DNA of 64,000 nucleotides from positions 186,001 through 250,000 of the forward strand of contig CAZOPR010000004.1 in the NCBI GenBank assembly GCA_964581895.1, in the 5' to 3' direction. The notes beneath the pieces are model-generated. The model did no database searches, was not told the DNA's origin, and worked only from the letters and a program-made list of their open reading frames with translations. A program made the position numbers and the translations under genes. This DNA is from Exilispira sp964581895. Its GTDB lineage: Bacteria; Spirochaetota; JAAYUW01. Below, piece after piece: positions 26,106 to 37,000 of this stretch. The number at the start of each line of letters is the position of its first letter. The first letter of the stretch is position 1.

Positions 26106-27020
26106 ATGATAGAAATTAAAAATGTGTCAAAATGGTACGGTAATTTACAGGCATTAAAAGATGTATCTTTTTCAATAGGTGAAAATGAGATTGTAGGGTT
26201 TTTAGGTCCAAATGGTGCTGGTAAAACAACTGCTATGAGAGTTATTACTGGATATTTTTTACCAAATACTGGAAATGTTCGAATCGGTGATTATTTAATG
26301 GATGACGAACCTAAAAAAGCAAAAGCTCTTCTTGGATATCTACCAGAAAATCCACCTTTATATCCCGAAATGCCAGTATCAGATTATCTTAAATTTGTCG
26401 CTCAACTAAATGGTGTTAATAAAAAAGAGATAAAGGGTAGGCTGGATTATGTCATTACAAAGACAAATCTTGAAGAAAAATATAATAGCAAAATTAAAAC
26501 TTTATCAAAAGGATTAAAACAAAGAGTCGGTATTGCAGCAACTTTGATACATGACCCCAAAGTAATAATTTTGGATGAACCGACAATAGGGCTTGATCCA
26601 ATTCAAATTATTGAAATTAGAAATTTGATTAAAGAGATTGGTAAAGAAAAAACAATAATTTTATCTTCACATATTTTAGCTGAAATTGAGGAAGTTTGTT
26701 CAAGAGTAATAATAATTAATAAAGGCGAGATTATAGCTGAAGATACGACTGATAATTTAAGAAAAAAACTTCAACCAGACAGACTTTTTTCCATTAAAAT
26801 TTCAGAAAATGCAGAAATTTCTGATTTTATTCTTACAATTCCTGGTGTAAAAAATTGTGAAAAAAGCGATAATGAATATCTTGTTAGAACCGAAGATTTA
26901 CAATCAGTTCAAGCAAATATTACAAAAGCAATTGTTGAAAGAGGCTATTCTATTTTAGAGGTAAGAGAATTAGAGCTTTCATTAGAAGAAATTTTTGCAA
27001 AACTTGTTAAAGGGGAATAA
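26106..27020 (+). CDS. ABC transporter ATP-binding protein (GldA-like)
   Basis: This 304-residue ATPase has Walker A GPNGAGKTT, Q-loop region LPENPPL, signature LSKGLKQRVG, Walker B VIILDEPTIGLDP and the H-loop SSHIL. The C-terminal extension (about 225-304) is the regulatory part seen in GldA/CcmA-type importers and exporters. Together with the permease at 27023 and the auxiliary protein at 27799 it forms the GldA-GldF-GldG-like arrangement known from Bacteroidetes gliding and from many non-gliding bacteria. GGAGG lies 6 nt before the ATG. Confidence 0.9.
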   Translation: MIEIKNVSKWYGNLQALKDVSFSIGENEIVGFLGPNGAGKTTAMRVITGYFLPNTGNVRIGDYLMDDEPKKAKALLGYLPENPPLYPEMPVSDYLKFVAQLNGVNKKEIKGRLDYVITKTNLEEKYNSKIKTLSKGLKQRVGIAATLIHDPKVIILDEPTIGLDPIQIIEIRNLIKEIGKEKTIILSSHILAEIEEVCSRVIIINKGEIIAEDTTDNLRKKLQPDRLFSIKISENAEISDFILTIPGVKNCEKSDNEYLVRTEDLQSVQANITKAIVERGYSILEVRELELSLEEIFAKLVKGE

Positions 27021-27022
27021 TT

Positions 27023-27733
27023 ATGAAAATGAGCTGGCTTTTGGCTAAAAGAGATTTAAATTCTATTTTTATGAATTCTGTAATCGCTCCAATAATTCTT
27101 TTTATATTTTTTGAATTAAGCGGATTTTTTTTCTATATATTTTTAGTAAGTGCTCAAATAGCAAGTCTTGAAGGGTTCATACCAAATATGATAATAATTC
27201 TTGCTTTATCTATCCCTATAGTTGTAGCAAGAGCGTTTCCTGAAGAAAGGAAGAATAATACCTTAGAGCTTTTATATACTTCACCAGTTAGTGATACCGA
27301 AGTTTATTTTGGGAAATTTATTGCTTATAACCTTTTTTCTCTTATAATGATAAGCCCTGTAATCATTTATACAGCTATTCTGTTTTTCATTGGTAAACCA
27401 GAAATTCTTCCATTAGTCTTCTCATTATTAGGCTACATATTGCTTACAATATTTTTTACTACAATAAGTTTACTGATTTCATATATTTCAAATAATCAGG
27501 TAGTAGCTGCTATGGTTTCATGGGTAGTTCTTTTGATTATTTCTCTTATAGATTGGTTAAAAAATATTGTTTATAAACCATTTCTTAAAAATATCATATC
27601 TAATCTTTCATATCAAGAAAATTTATCAAATCTTTCAAAAGGCTTTTTAGACTTAAATGCTCTACTTTATTTTATAGTTTTCATAGGTCTAATAATCTAT
27701 ATAAATATTACTCTTGTTGAGTCTAAAAAATGA
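27023..27733 (+). CDS. ABC-2 type permease (GldF-like)
   Basis: This 236-residue protein has six predicted membrane helices and the ABC-2 permease motif RAFPEERKNNTLELLYTSPVSDTEVYFGKF after the second helix (about 70-99). It begins 2 nt after the ATPase stop codon and is its membrane partner. The transported substrate is unknown. Confidence 0.88.
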   Translation: MKMSWLLAKRDLNSIFMNSVIAPIILFIFFELSGFFFYIFLVSAQIASLEGFIPNMIIILALSIPIVVARAFPEERKNNTLELLYTSPVSDTEVYFGKFIAYNLFSLIMISPVIIYTAILFFIGKPEILPLVFSLLGYILLTIFFTTISLLISYISNNQVVAAMVSWVVLLIISLIDWLKNIVYKPFLKNIISNLSYQENLSNLSKGFLDLNALLYFIVFIGLIIYINITLVESKK

Positions 27734-27798
27734 TTATCTTTTATTAAGGAATCATTTTATAACGAGAGGAATAAATCTTAAAATAAGGGGAATAATAT

Positions 27799-29502
27799 AT
27801 GAATAAATTTTTTAGTTCGATTTCTGCTTTTTATAATAAGCTAAGAAAAAATAAGCTTGCCTGCGAACTTATTTTCTGGATCTCATCGGTAATAGTTATA
27901 GCTTTTTTAATAGTTACATGGGTAACTTCAAAAAAGCTTTTTCTTATAGGTTCAGCTGTTGGTTTTTTTGGGATAATAATTTATTTTATCTTAAATCCAG
28001 AGATTTTTAAGGAATCTATAAAAGAAGTCAAATCAGATAAGATAAAATCAGAAGGTTTATCTGTTACTTTAAGGATAATAATTGCAGTAGCAATAGCTAT
28101 CGCTTTATTAGCCATATTAAATGGCAAATTACCAAAGATAGATTTGACAAGCTCTGGAATATATACGATTTCGAAAGAATCAAAAGAACTTGTTAAAACA
28201 TTAGATAACCAAATGCAGATAATCTATTTTGCCACAAGTGGTAAGCTCGACTCAAAAGAAGGTTCCATTGTTCAATCTATTTTGAAACAGTATGAGAAAT
28301 ATTCTAAAAATATTAAGCTTGAGATAGTTGACTTAAATAAAAGGCCAGATCTTGCAACAAAATATGGAATAAATGAAGATGGAACTGTTTATCTTGCATA
28401 TAATGGCAGAAATAAAAAGTTATCTTCTGTGGATTTCTGGGAGATAACCCAGGCTCCAGATGAAACTTCACAGGGTAAGCAGCTTTTTATAGCTGAAAAA
28501 TTAATTTCTTCTGCAATAAGATACCTTTTATCTGCTCAAGGAAAAAAGATATATTTTGTTATGGGACATGGTGAAAAATATACAAATGATTATCAGGAAT
28601 CAGGTTATGGCAATATCAGCGAATATCTTGGAAAAATAGATAGAGAGGTAGTTAACATCAATTTACTTGAAAAAGGTAAGATTCCAGAAGATGCATCTAT
28701 TTTAGTGATAGCTGCTCCAAAAGAAGATTATTCAAAAGAAGAGATTAAAATAGTTGAAGATTATATTTCAAAAGGTGGAAAATTTGTTTTAATAACAGAT
28801 TTCGATGCAAATACAAATATTGTATCAGATTTACTTAAAAAATATGATGTGATTCAGGAAAAAGGAGTTGTGGCAGATAATGTAAACTATTTTTATGGAC
28901 TTGGAAGTTTTTATCCAATAAGCCAACTTGCCTATCATAAAATTACAGAAAAGGTTCAGGAATATAATAAACCAGTTTTAGTTTCTACTGCTGCACCACT
29001 TGTATTAAACCCAAATACTCCAAAATCTCAAGATTACATAATAATATCTTTAGGTAACACTTTTGATACTGCTTATAATGATATTTCAAAAAATTATGAC
29101 TTTAAGTCAGAACCAAGTTTCGACAAAAATACCGAAAAAAAAGGTGTAAAACATATTGCATTTGTTATAGAATCTTTGAAAGTAAAAAATAAAAAAGGTG
29201 ATAATGAACCAATAGGAATAATTTTTTGCGATTCAGATATGTTTACAAACAAAACATTAAAATTAGGTAATGCTATTGGCAATTTATTGCTTTTTGAAAA
29301 TTCTATCAATTATCTTGTTGATGATTTTACTTTGCTAAATATTCCTGGAAAAGATTTAGATACAACTAAAGTTACACTTTCTGCTAAATCTCAAAAACTT
29401 ATATCGTTAACTTCATTTGTCTTTTTAGAGCTTTTGATGTTATTACTTGTTTTTGGAATCAGATTTTTAAAAAGCCTGAAAAATAAAAAAGAAATGCAGT
29501 AG
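27799..29502 (+). CDS. GldG-like ABC transporter auxiliary protein
   Basis: This 567-residue protein has three hydrophobic segments near the N-terminus (about 24-41, 47-63, 92-108), a large extracytoplasmic domain of the ABC_transp_aux/GldG type (about 120-520, with IDLTSSGIYTISKESKELVKTL and FVMGHGEKY), and a C-terminal helix (about 543-560). Such proteins pair with GldA/GldF-type transporters. The AGGGG Shine-Dalgarno is near the ATG, 65 nt after the permease. Confidence 0.85.
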   Translation: MNKFFSSISAFYNKLRKNKLACELIFWISSVIVIAFLIVTWVTSKKLFLIGSAVGFFGIIIYFILNPEIFKESIKEVKSDKIKSEGLSVTLRIIIAVAIAIALLAILNGKLPKIDLTSSGIYTISKESKELVKTLDNQMQIIYFATSGKLDSKEGSIVQSILKQYEKYSKNIKLEIVDLNKRPDLATKYGINEDGTVYLAYNGRNKKLSSVDFWEITQAPDETSQGKQLFIAEKLISSAIRYLLSAQGKKIYFVMGHGEKYTNDYQESGYGNISEYLGKIDREVVNINLLEKGKIPEDASILVIAAPKEDYSKEEIKIVEDYISKGGKFVLITDFDANTNIVSDLLKKYDVIQEKGVVADNVNYFYGLGSFYPISQLAYHKITEKVQEYNKPVLVSTAAPLVLNPNTPKSQDYIIISLGNTFDTAYNDISKNYDFKSEPSFDKNTEKKGVKHIAFVIESLKVKNKKGDNEPIGIIFCDSDMFTNKTLKLGNAIGNLLLFENSINYLVDDFTLLNIPGKDLDTTKVTLSAKSQKLISLTSFVFLELLMLLLVFGIRFLKSLKNKKEMQ

Positions 29503-29511
29503 GGGTGTTAA

Positions 29512-30507
29512 ATGAAAAAATCTGATAAACAATTGATTATCCTTTTGATAATATTTGCAATAATACTTATTTCTTATTTTTCCTATAAAGGGATAAAGAA
29601 TCTTATTGATTCAAAGAAAGAAAATAAGTCATCAACTCTTGTTTTTGAAAATTTTAAACCAGACTCCATTCAATCAATTTTTGTAGAAGATGCAATAGCT
29701 GCCAATCAATTTGAATTAAGAAAAGAAAATGATAAATGGAAATTTGTTTCACCATCTTCCTATAAAACTGATAACTCTATTATTGAATCCTATTTAATGG
29801 GATTTGCCCAGCTTTATTTTAAAGACAAATTTGAAGTTGATTCCAATGTTTCATTAGAAGATTTTGGTTTAGCAAAACCTCAAAAAACATTTAAGTTTAA
29901 GTACAATGAAAATGGTGCAGAAAAAGAAACAGGTGTAATTTTCGGTGAAAGAACTCCAGCAAGGGACGGGATATATTTAAAGGTCATTGATAAACCAACT
30001 ATTTACATAATAACCTTAGAAGCAATTCAACTTATAGATTTCAATGCGAATCAGCTTAGAAATAAGATGATTTTTTCAAATGTAAATAAGGATGATATAG
30101 TTTCAATAAAGTTTATAAATTATGAAACTAAGGATGAAAATCTTATTGAACTTGATAATCAAAAGTTTTTCTGGACTGCTTCCTATAATGATAAAGCTAA
30201 AAAATTACTTATCCCAGATGAATCGATTAAATCAATTTTAGATAGAATTTTTTATCTATCTGCCGTAGATGCAATAGATAAGGTACCAAAAAAATATAAA
30301 GTTGAATATGAGATAGCAATAACTACAAAAGATGGGAAAACGACAAAATGCTCAATTTTCAAAAAAGAAAAATCACCAGATGATTATCAAGAACTTTTTT
30401 ATGCAATAAATGATGCAACTTCCGAAATGTTTACTATAACTATGACAACTATTAAGACATTTTTCACCCAAAAACCTTATCTTTTAAGCGATTTGATAAA
30501 AGAATAA
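29512..30507 (+). CDS. membrane-anchored DUF4340 protein
   Basis: This 331-residue protein has one N-terminal helix (about 7-27) and an extracytoplasmic DUF4340 domain (about 50-320) with KWKFVSPSSYKTDNSIIESYL and the FGERTP segment. DUF4340 proteins commonly follow GldG-like genes, as here with a 9-nt gap, so it is probably part of the same transporter complex. Its biochemical role is unknown. A terminator follows at about 30601. Confidence 0.82.
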   Translation: MKKSDKQLIILLIIFAIILISYFSYKGIKNLIDSKKENKSSTLVFENFKPDSIQSIFVEDAIAANQFELRKENDKWKFVSPSSYKTDNSIIESYLMGFAQLYFKDKFEVDSNVSLEDFGLAKPQKTFKFKYNENGAEKETGVIFGERTPARDGIYLKVIDKPTIYIITLEAIQLIDFNANQLRNKMIFSNVNKDDIVSIKFINYETKDENLIELDNQKFFWTASYNDKAKKLLIPDESIKSILDRIFYLSAVDAIDKVPKKYKVEYEIAITTKDGKTTKCSIFKKEKSPDDYQELFYAINDATSEMFTITMTTIKTFFTQKPYLLSDLIKE

Positions 30508-30858
30508 TCTTTTGGTACAAAAATGATTCTTTAAATTCAAAAGAATTAATAATTTATATGCTTTAATTTTTTTTATTTATTAAATTTTATTTTATAAAAA
30601 AAAAGAGCAAATCTTAAAAGATTCGCTCTTTTTTTTTTATAAGTTTTTTATAACTGCACCTTTAAGTAATTACTTTGTTTTGCAGTTATTATTTTATTTT
30701 CTAATCATTATGTCGATTTGTATTTATTATTCTACTTATTTTACTCTGTAATTATTTTTACTTTGTAACTGATTTTGCAATTTATAACTATTAAAGCAAT
30801 AAAATTTTTTATTTTTAATTTTTGATGTTTCGTAAATCTAATTAATAGTTTTTGTTAC
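30508..30858. other. AT-rich convergent intergenic region
   Basis: This 351-nt gap between the DUF4340 gene and the flavin reductase gene holds the terminator at 30601-30632. The remainder is low-complexity AT-rich sequence with no open frame or RNA gene that I can support. Confidence 0.5.
30601..30632. terminator. bidirectional rho-independent terminator
   Basis: AAAAGAGCAAATC and GATTCGCTCTTTT pair with one mismatch around a short loop, flanked by an A-run on the left and a T-run on the right. It serves the DUF4340 operon and possibly the convergent flavin reductase operon. Confidence 0.85.
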
Positions 30859-31368
30859 TTATATATTTTTTAAAAATTCAACTATTTCACCATAGAAAAT
30901 ATAATGAAAATCAGCATTTTTATAAAATTTATTTTTTATATCTTCATCAATATTTTCAGAAAGAATTTTAAGAGAATATATCTTTTTGCAAATTAGCACC
31001 TGTTTTGCTTGCTTAAAAAATACTGCTTTATTTTCATAATTTAAGGCTGTCAAACCTTGTATTTTCATTTTATCAAAAACTCTACCACTTTTTGACCCCA
31101 AAAGATTAAGAATATCTTTATAAGATGAATCAAAAAATGAGATTGAAAAATAATCATTTTTTAAGATATATTCAAATGTATATCTTGAAGGTCTAATGAA
31201 AATCTGAGCTATTGGTTTATTCCATAAAATGCCAAAAGTTGCCCAACTTGCAGTCATCATATTGTAATCTTCTATTTTACCAGAAGTTATAAGTAACCAA
31301 TCCTGCAAAATGTTATTAAGTAAATTATTAGAAAAAGAAAAGATATCCTTTTTTTCAAAATTATCCAT
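30859..31368 (-). CDS. flavin reductase-like FMN-binding protein
   Basis: This 169-residue protein matches the flavin reductase-like split-barrel family, with NMMTASWATFGILWNKPIAQIFIRPSRYT-type FMN-site sequence and YFSISFFD. Such proteins reduce or bind FMN in anaerobes. The frame extends to 31389, but the ATG at 31368 overlaps the upstream DUF1858 stop by 8 nt (ATGGATAA), which suggests translational coupling. Neither candidate start has a clear Shine-Dalgarno, so the start is uncertain. Confidence 0.8.
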   Translation of the reverse strand: MDNFEKKDIFSFSNNLLNNILQDWLLITSGKIEDYNMMTASWATFGILWNKPIAQIFIRPSRYTFEYILKNDYFSISFFDSSYKDILNLLGSKSGRVFDKMKIQGLTALNYENKAVFFKQAKQVLICKKIYSLKILSENIDEDIKNKFYKNADFHYIFYGEIVEFLKNI

Positions 31369-31561
31369 TGAAGGTAGCATCAAGTTCATTTATAACATTT
31401 TGTGGGTCAATCCCATGAGCATTTAGTCCTTGAACTAAACTTTCAGCTCTTGCTGCAAAACAGCCCAAACAACCAACATTGTATCTTGCAAGAATTTCAG
31501 CTGCTTTTGGATGAATAGATAAGATTTCCATTATATTCATTGAACCCCAATCTTTTTTCAT
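31361..31561 (-). CDS. DUF1858 small protein
   Basis: This 66-residue protein is a DUF1858 domain with the motif NVGCLGCFAA carrying two cysteines in CxxC spacing, and the conserved ILSIHPKAAEILARY. DUF1858 is often found with hybrid-cluster or redox proteins. GAGGAG about 7 nt before 31561 selects this start over an upstream in-frame codon at 31582. It overlaps the flavin reductase gene, which suggests a joint redox role. Confidence 0.85.
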   Translation of the reverse strand: MKKDWGSMNIMEILSIHPKAAEILARYNVGCLGCFAARAESLVQGLNAHGIDPQNVINELDATFNG

Positions 31562-31641
31562 ATAAAATCTCCTCACAAACAAATTATTAAAAATTAAAAC
31601 CTAAGTCAAGTTTAATTTTGTTGATAATTAATTGGTAGATA

Positions 31642-34053
31642 TTATTTAGCAAGAATTGATGTAAATGTAACAGAACTAACTTGCCCAGATTCTTTTTCAA
31701 CAATTGTAATCTTATGAACTCCAGGCTCAGGTAAAAATGCTAATAAATGATATCCCGATGTTGTACCTATTAACTCTCCATCAATATACCAGTAAAGAGA
31801 TGTTTTTTTTGAAGATGTAGCTGCTCTAAATACCACTTTTTGATATTGACCATTAAAATCTCTTGGAATAACAATCTTATTACCATTTTGCGGGTAGATA
31901 ATCTCAATTTGATCAGAATTTACACTTTTACATTCAGGTTTATGTGGAGGTGGTTCACTATATAAAACTCCATTTTCTCTTAAATATTGAGCAATATCAG
32001 GTGGCCAGATAAGCATAACTTTTTGAACATAATTTCCCGGTTCCCAGCAAGATGAACAAACAGAGTATTTACCATCTAATGTAGTATAAATAACTTTATG
32101 GAAAGGGCAGAGTCTTAAAGGGATCATATTAACAGGTGCTTCAACCATTTTTCTCGGGCAATTAGGACCTGGAGCATAACCAGTTTCTGCACAGACTTCA
32201 ATTGTTACCAAATCATTTTTAGGATATTCAAACCATTTTTTATTTGATACTATAGGTAATGCATTGATTATATCTATCATTATAGAGCCAGCGACTTTTG
32301 CTCCACTTAATAAAGGATTTGGAGTACCATCAAAGTTTCCACTCCAAACAACTACAACCCAGGATGGAGTAACTCCAGCAGCCCATGCATCCTTATAGCC
32401 ATAACTTGTCCCTGTTTTCCATGCAATAGGCTTAGAGCTTGAAAAAAAATTCCATAATTCTTCAAGTCCAGGTCTTTTCAATTCTCTTAAAACATTAAGT
32501 ATAAGATATGCGCTCCCTTTACTTATAAGGTTTTTACCACTGACTCTTTTCTTACTTTCTAACCAACTTATTTCAGAAAAATTTCCACCATTTGCAAGAC
32601 CATAGTATAATGTTGCAATTTCATAAGGCGATGCTTCTGCACCACCAAGTATCAGTGGAAGGCCATAATCTTCTGAAGTTCGCCAGAGATGATTAAGTCC
32701 AGCTTTTTTTAAAAAATCGTAAAATTCATCTACACCAAACATTGATAATAGTCGAACTGATGGAACATTTAAAGAATTTATTAAAGCCTGTTTTGCAGTT
32801 ACTACTCCCATAAAAGTTCCATTTGCATTCATAGGAGAGTAATTTCCAAATGTAGATGGTATATCACGCAAAATAGTATCTGGTAAAATAAATCCACGGT
32901 CAATTGATAATGAATATAAAAATGGTTTTAGCAAGGATCCAGTTGAACGGGGGGAAAGAACACCATCAATTTCACCTTGAGTTTTTTTATCTTGAAAATC
33001 CTGTGAACCAACCCAAACCCTGATTTTCCCAGTTTCTGTTTCAACTATAATTACACTTATATTATTTATACCTGAAACTTGCAATATCTCTTTGTGATGG
33101 GAGACTATGGATTCAACAAGTTCCTGCAAATTTAAATCAAGAGTTGTTTTTATAGTTTTGGTAGAATGTTTTTTAATATTTTTTTCAAAGTTGCGTTTAA
33201 CCATATAGCAAAATTGTGGAGCAGTAACTGAAAAACTATTATTAACAAAAGGAATATTTTCAATAAGAGCAAGTTTATATGTTGATTCATCTATTTCACC
33301 ATGCTCAAAAAGAAATTTTAATAATTTATTTCTTTTATTGCATAAAAGTTCTGATGAAGATTGTGGAGAGATCAATCCAGGAGAATTGGGTAATACAGCA
33401 AGAGTAGCAGCTTCTGCCCATGTTAACATTTCAGGTTCTTTCCCAAAATATCTTAAACTTGCTGTTCTATATCCATAAATATTTCCTCCATAAGGAGCAT
33501 AAGAAAGATACATTTTCAATATTTTATTCTTACTAAATAATAGTTCTAATTTTAAGGCTTGTAGTATTTCTATAAATTTATTAAAATAAGTTCTTTTTCT
33601 ATTTCCAATTATTCTAGCAAGTTGCATGGTTATGGTGCTTCCCCCAGAAACAATGTTGCCTTCTTTTATATTTAAATATAATGCTCGAATTAAAGATATG
33701 GGATTGATTCCAGGATGAATATAAAAATATTTGTCTTCAAAAGAAAGAACTGCCTTTTTTAGTTTAGCAGGTATTTCTTTATCATTATTAGTTATGCACC
33801 AGTTGTCCTTGTTATTTAAATAAGCACCAAGAAAGTTATTGTTTTTATCTAATATAACAATGCTTTCCCTTTCTGAAAGTTTTGAAATATCTGTTGGGAT
33901 AGATAATATTAAAATAAAAATAAAAAGAAGAATTGAAAAAACTGTTGAAAATAATTTCTTTCTAATAATAAAACTTTTTGTCTTTTTTAAAATCAATTTT
34001 ACTTTTTTAGCGAATATTGAAAAATAATTACAAAAAATATTATTTTTATCCAT
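31642..34053 (-). CDS. pbpC: penicillin-binding protein 1C
   Basis: This 803-residue bifunctional peptidoglycan synthase has an N-terminal membrane anchor (about 37-52), a glycosyltransferase domain with EDKYFYIHPGINPISLIRA and GGSTITMQLAR, a transpeptidase domain with active-site SxxK in STGSLLKP, the SLN motif, and KTGTS, and a C-terminal BiPBP_C domain (about 710-800). Its start codon overlaps the stop of the alpha-2-macroglobulin gene by one base (TAATG), the same pairing as yfhM-pbpC of enterobacteria. Together they are thought to repair and guard the wall after attack. Confidence 0.95.
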   Translation of the reverse strand: MDKNNIFCNYFSIFAKKVKLILKKTKSFIIRKKLFSTVFSILLFIFILILSIPTDISKLSERESIVILDKNNNFLGAYLNNKDNWCITNNDKEIPAKLKKAVLSFEDKYFYIHPGINPISLIRALYLNIKEGNIVSGGSTITMQLARIIGNRKRTYFNKFIEILQALKLELLFSKNKILKMYLSYAPYGGNIYGYRTASLRYFGKEPEMLTWAEAATLAVLPNSPGLISPQSSSELLCNKRNKLLKFLFEHGEIDESTYKLALIENIPFVNNSFSVTAPQFCYMVKRNFEKNIKKHSTKTIKTTLDLNLQELVESIVSHHKEILQVSGINNISVIIVETETGKIRVWVGSQDFQDKKTQGEIDGVLSPRSTGSLLKPFLYSLSIDRGFILPDTILRDIPSTFGNYSPMNANGTFMGVVTAKQALINSLNVPSVRLLSMFGVDEFYDFLKKAGLNHLWRTSEDYGLPLILGGAEASPYEIATLYYGLANGGNFSEISWLESKKRVSGKNLISKGSAYLILNVLRELKRPGLEELWNFFSSSKPIAWKTGTSYGYKDAWAAGVTPSWVVVVWSGNFDGTPNPLLSGAKVAGSIMIDIINALPIVSNKKWFEYPKNDLVTIEVCAETGYAPGPNCPRKMVEAPVNMIPLRLCPFHKVIYTTLDGKYSVCSSCWEPGNYVQKVMLIWPPDIAQYLRENGVLYSEPPPHKPECKSVNSDQIEIIYPQNGNKIVIPRDFNGQYQKVVFRAATSSKKTSLYWYIDGELIGTTSGYHLLAFLPEPGVHKITIVEKESGQVSSVTFTSILAK

Positions 34054-37000
34054 TAATCTTTAGGTTTAGCTAAAGGATTGAAAGATGCATTAGCATTAGT
34101 AACATTTACAACAAAACTTTCAGTTGAACCAAAATAATCTGAATTATACATAGCTTCGACATAAGAGGAAGGGACAGTATATGTCCCCGGAGTAACAACA
34201 TTTGCTTTTAGATAAAAAATTGTAGGAGTATAATGTTTAAAATTAAAGAAGACAAAGGCTCGGTCATCTCTTATATCAACATATTCTGGTTCAATAAACT
34301 TATATTCATCTGATTCCCATTCTGGTCTATTATCCCATTTTATTCTTTCAATGCTATATTCCAGTCCTGCTGGTAAAAGGTGAACCATAGCAAGATTGTA
34401 AAGGTACTGATTAGTTAAATTTTCAACTTTAAATTCAATCCAGACAATTTGTCCTTGCTTAAAATTTTTATTAGATATGATAATACCATTTTCATCAAGA
34501 TACTCAACATTTAGGTATATTCCATTGTTTCTATTTTTGTTTGAACTGAATAGTGGCACCCCGCTAGATACAACTTCAATAAAGCATGAAGAAATTTCAG
34601 TAGACTCATCGATAGTAATGCTAAGTTCTTGACCAAAATAAGCATTTATTGGAATAGAAAAAGAATATTTTTCTTCGTTAAATCTAACCTTTTCTCCATT
34701 TGGTAATGTGATATATCCAGATATTTTTGGAATCTTTCCATTTGGGACTAATTTTAAGCCATTTGCATTTAAATATTTACCTATATTAAGAAGAGCAAAT
34801 CCTAATTCCTGAGTTGAATACCATTTATTTTTTCTTAATTCTTCAATAATTTCCTTAAATAATTTATTTGCTTCCATATCTTTTGAGAAGATTAACATTA
34901 TACCTAAAATCATAGATTTGTCTCGCATATATGAACCAAATGTTTCATCATTATAATCATAATTATATGGAAGTCTTTTATTTATAGTTGAAATAAGTTT
35001 TTCAGCAGTTTTATCTATACCACTTAATTTATATGCTGCGGCAAGAAGCCATGTTTCAATATCTGCAAGTGAATTTTCATAATACTCCCGAATTAGATTC
35101 ATCGAACCTATGTCTGGTTCTCCAGCAAGTGCAAGGAGGTAAAGAGAATATATGTTTTCGTAAATATTATGGTTAATTGTATTTCTTACATTTTTTTTAG
35201 TGAAACTTACCCACTTTTTAATCATATCTTCAGGAATATAATAACCTTTATTTTTTGCTTCAATAAGAAAATTTCCAGCATAGTTGCTTGCCCAGATATT
35301 TACATAATTTTGACCTGGCCAGTAACTGAAACCTCCATTTGATTTCTGAAATGATCTTAGCTTTGATATTGCAGTCATTATATAATAATCTATGCGATTT
35401 TTATCAAACTCATCAATAGAAATTATTTCTTTTAAGTATAATTGAGGGAAAACTGATGAAATTGTTTGTTCAATGCATCCATAAGGATATCTTATTAGCC
35501 ATTTTAAGTGATTACTTAATTTACCAGAAAATAATGAACTCACATTTATTGAAGCCTCATTACTCCCCTCTAAACCTATAGAAGGAAGGGTAAACTTAAG
35601 AGTATTACCTTTTTTCAATATATAATCATCAGTTTTATATTCTCTTGGGGATGCAGCTAGAATATCCATTTCAGTTGTTTGAGAAGCAGTATATACACCA
35701 TTTGTAGCAGTAACATTAAACTTAAATACACCTACAGCATTGTCAGCTTTTATAGTAAAATATATTGTCGATTCACCAGGTTTCAATAGCACAACATCTT
35801 GAGAATCCATGTTGATTAATTTAGCAGGTCCTGTTATTTTTGCTTTAACATTTATTTTTCCAAGATTAGCGATTGTCCCCATTATGGTTGTTGCAATAAT
35901 TGAAGTATCCCCAGGTCTTAGAAAACGAGGAAGAGAAGAGGAAACCATAAGCTCCTGAGTAACTTTAACTTCTTTTTCAGCAGAACCATATCTTCCTTTT
36001 GAAGCACTAACAACCATAATTCTAACTGCACCAATATAATCTGGCATAAAAAATTCGATTTTAGAATATCCTTTACTATCTGTTTGTAAAGGACCTTTAA
36101 ATATTGAAACTGGTTTAAAACGCATAGCTTTAGAATCAGCTCCGTGTGCTGATGCAAAACTATCTGCTTCAGAGCCACCGACTGCAAATCTATTTTTAAT
36201 ATCACCTTTATTAAGATCAAGAACACTATCAAATAGATCCGATATAAAAACACCATACTTAAGTTTTTTATTAAAATCAGCCCAGGGGTCTGGTGTTTTA
36301 AATGCAGTTAAATCAAGTAGTCCAACATCAACAACTGCAATAGTAAATTGAGTTGGTTTTCCATCTGTTGTTTGAACTTCAACGGTAAATGGTGAATTAG
36401 GTTTTAAGTTGTCTGATGTTTTTATTGTAATATTTTGTATTGTTGATTTATCTTTAATAATTAACGGGATTATTCCAAACATACGAAGTGGTCTATCGTT
36501 TATAGTTTCTGCATGAGGTTGTATAAGCATTATTGTTACGTAAATATTTGGACACATCTCTTTAGTTATAGGTATTTCTATTGTCATTTCTCCATTATCA
36601 TTTTGTGTAGCTGTTAACCAGTAGCTATTTAATATAATATTTGCTCTTTCAATTGATATTAAAACAGAGCCATTTGAAGGTGATGGGAAAGTTACCTTGG
36701 CTATATCTCCTGGTGAATATTCTTTATTGTCAGATCTAAGCATAAGATAAGCAGCATCTTTTTCACTTGTTTCAGAACCCCATGAATAAGCAAAAAAGAA
36801 AAATGTAGATGTATGACCATCTTGATCAATAAGTTCTACAAGATAAGTACCACTTATATCTGGATTTATCGTTAGAATAACTGGTTTTGAATCAGATTTT
36901 AATTCGCCTTCTTTCCAAAGTGATGTAGAAGTTTGATTCCTAAAATTATAAGAAAAGTCGCTATCATAGTAGTAATCCCACCACCACCACCGCTGACTAT

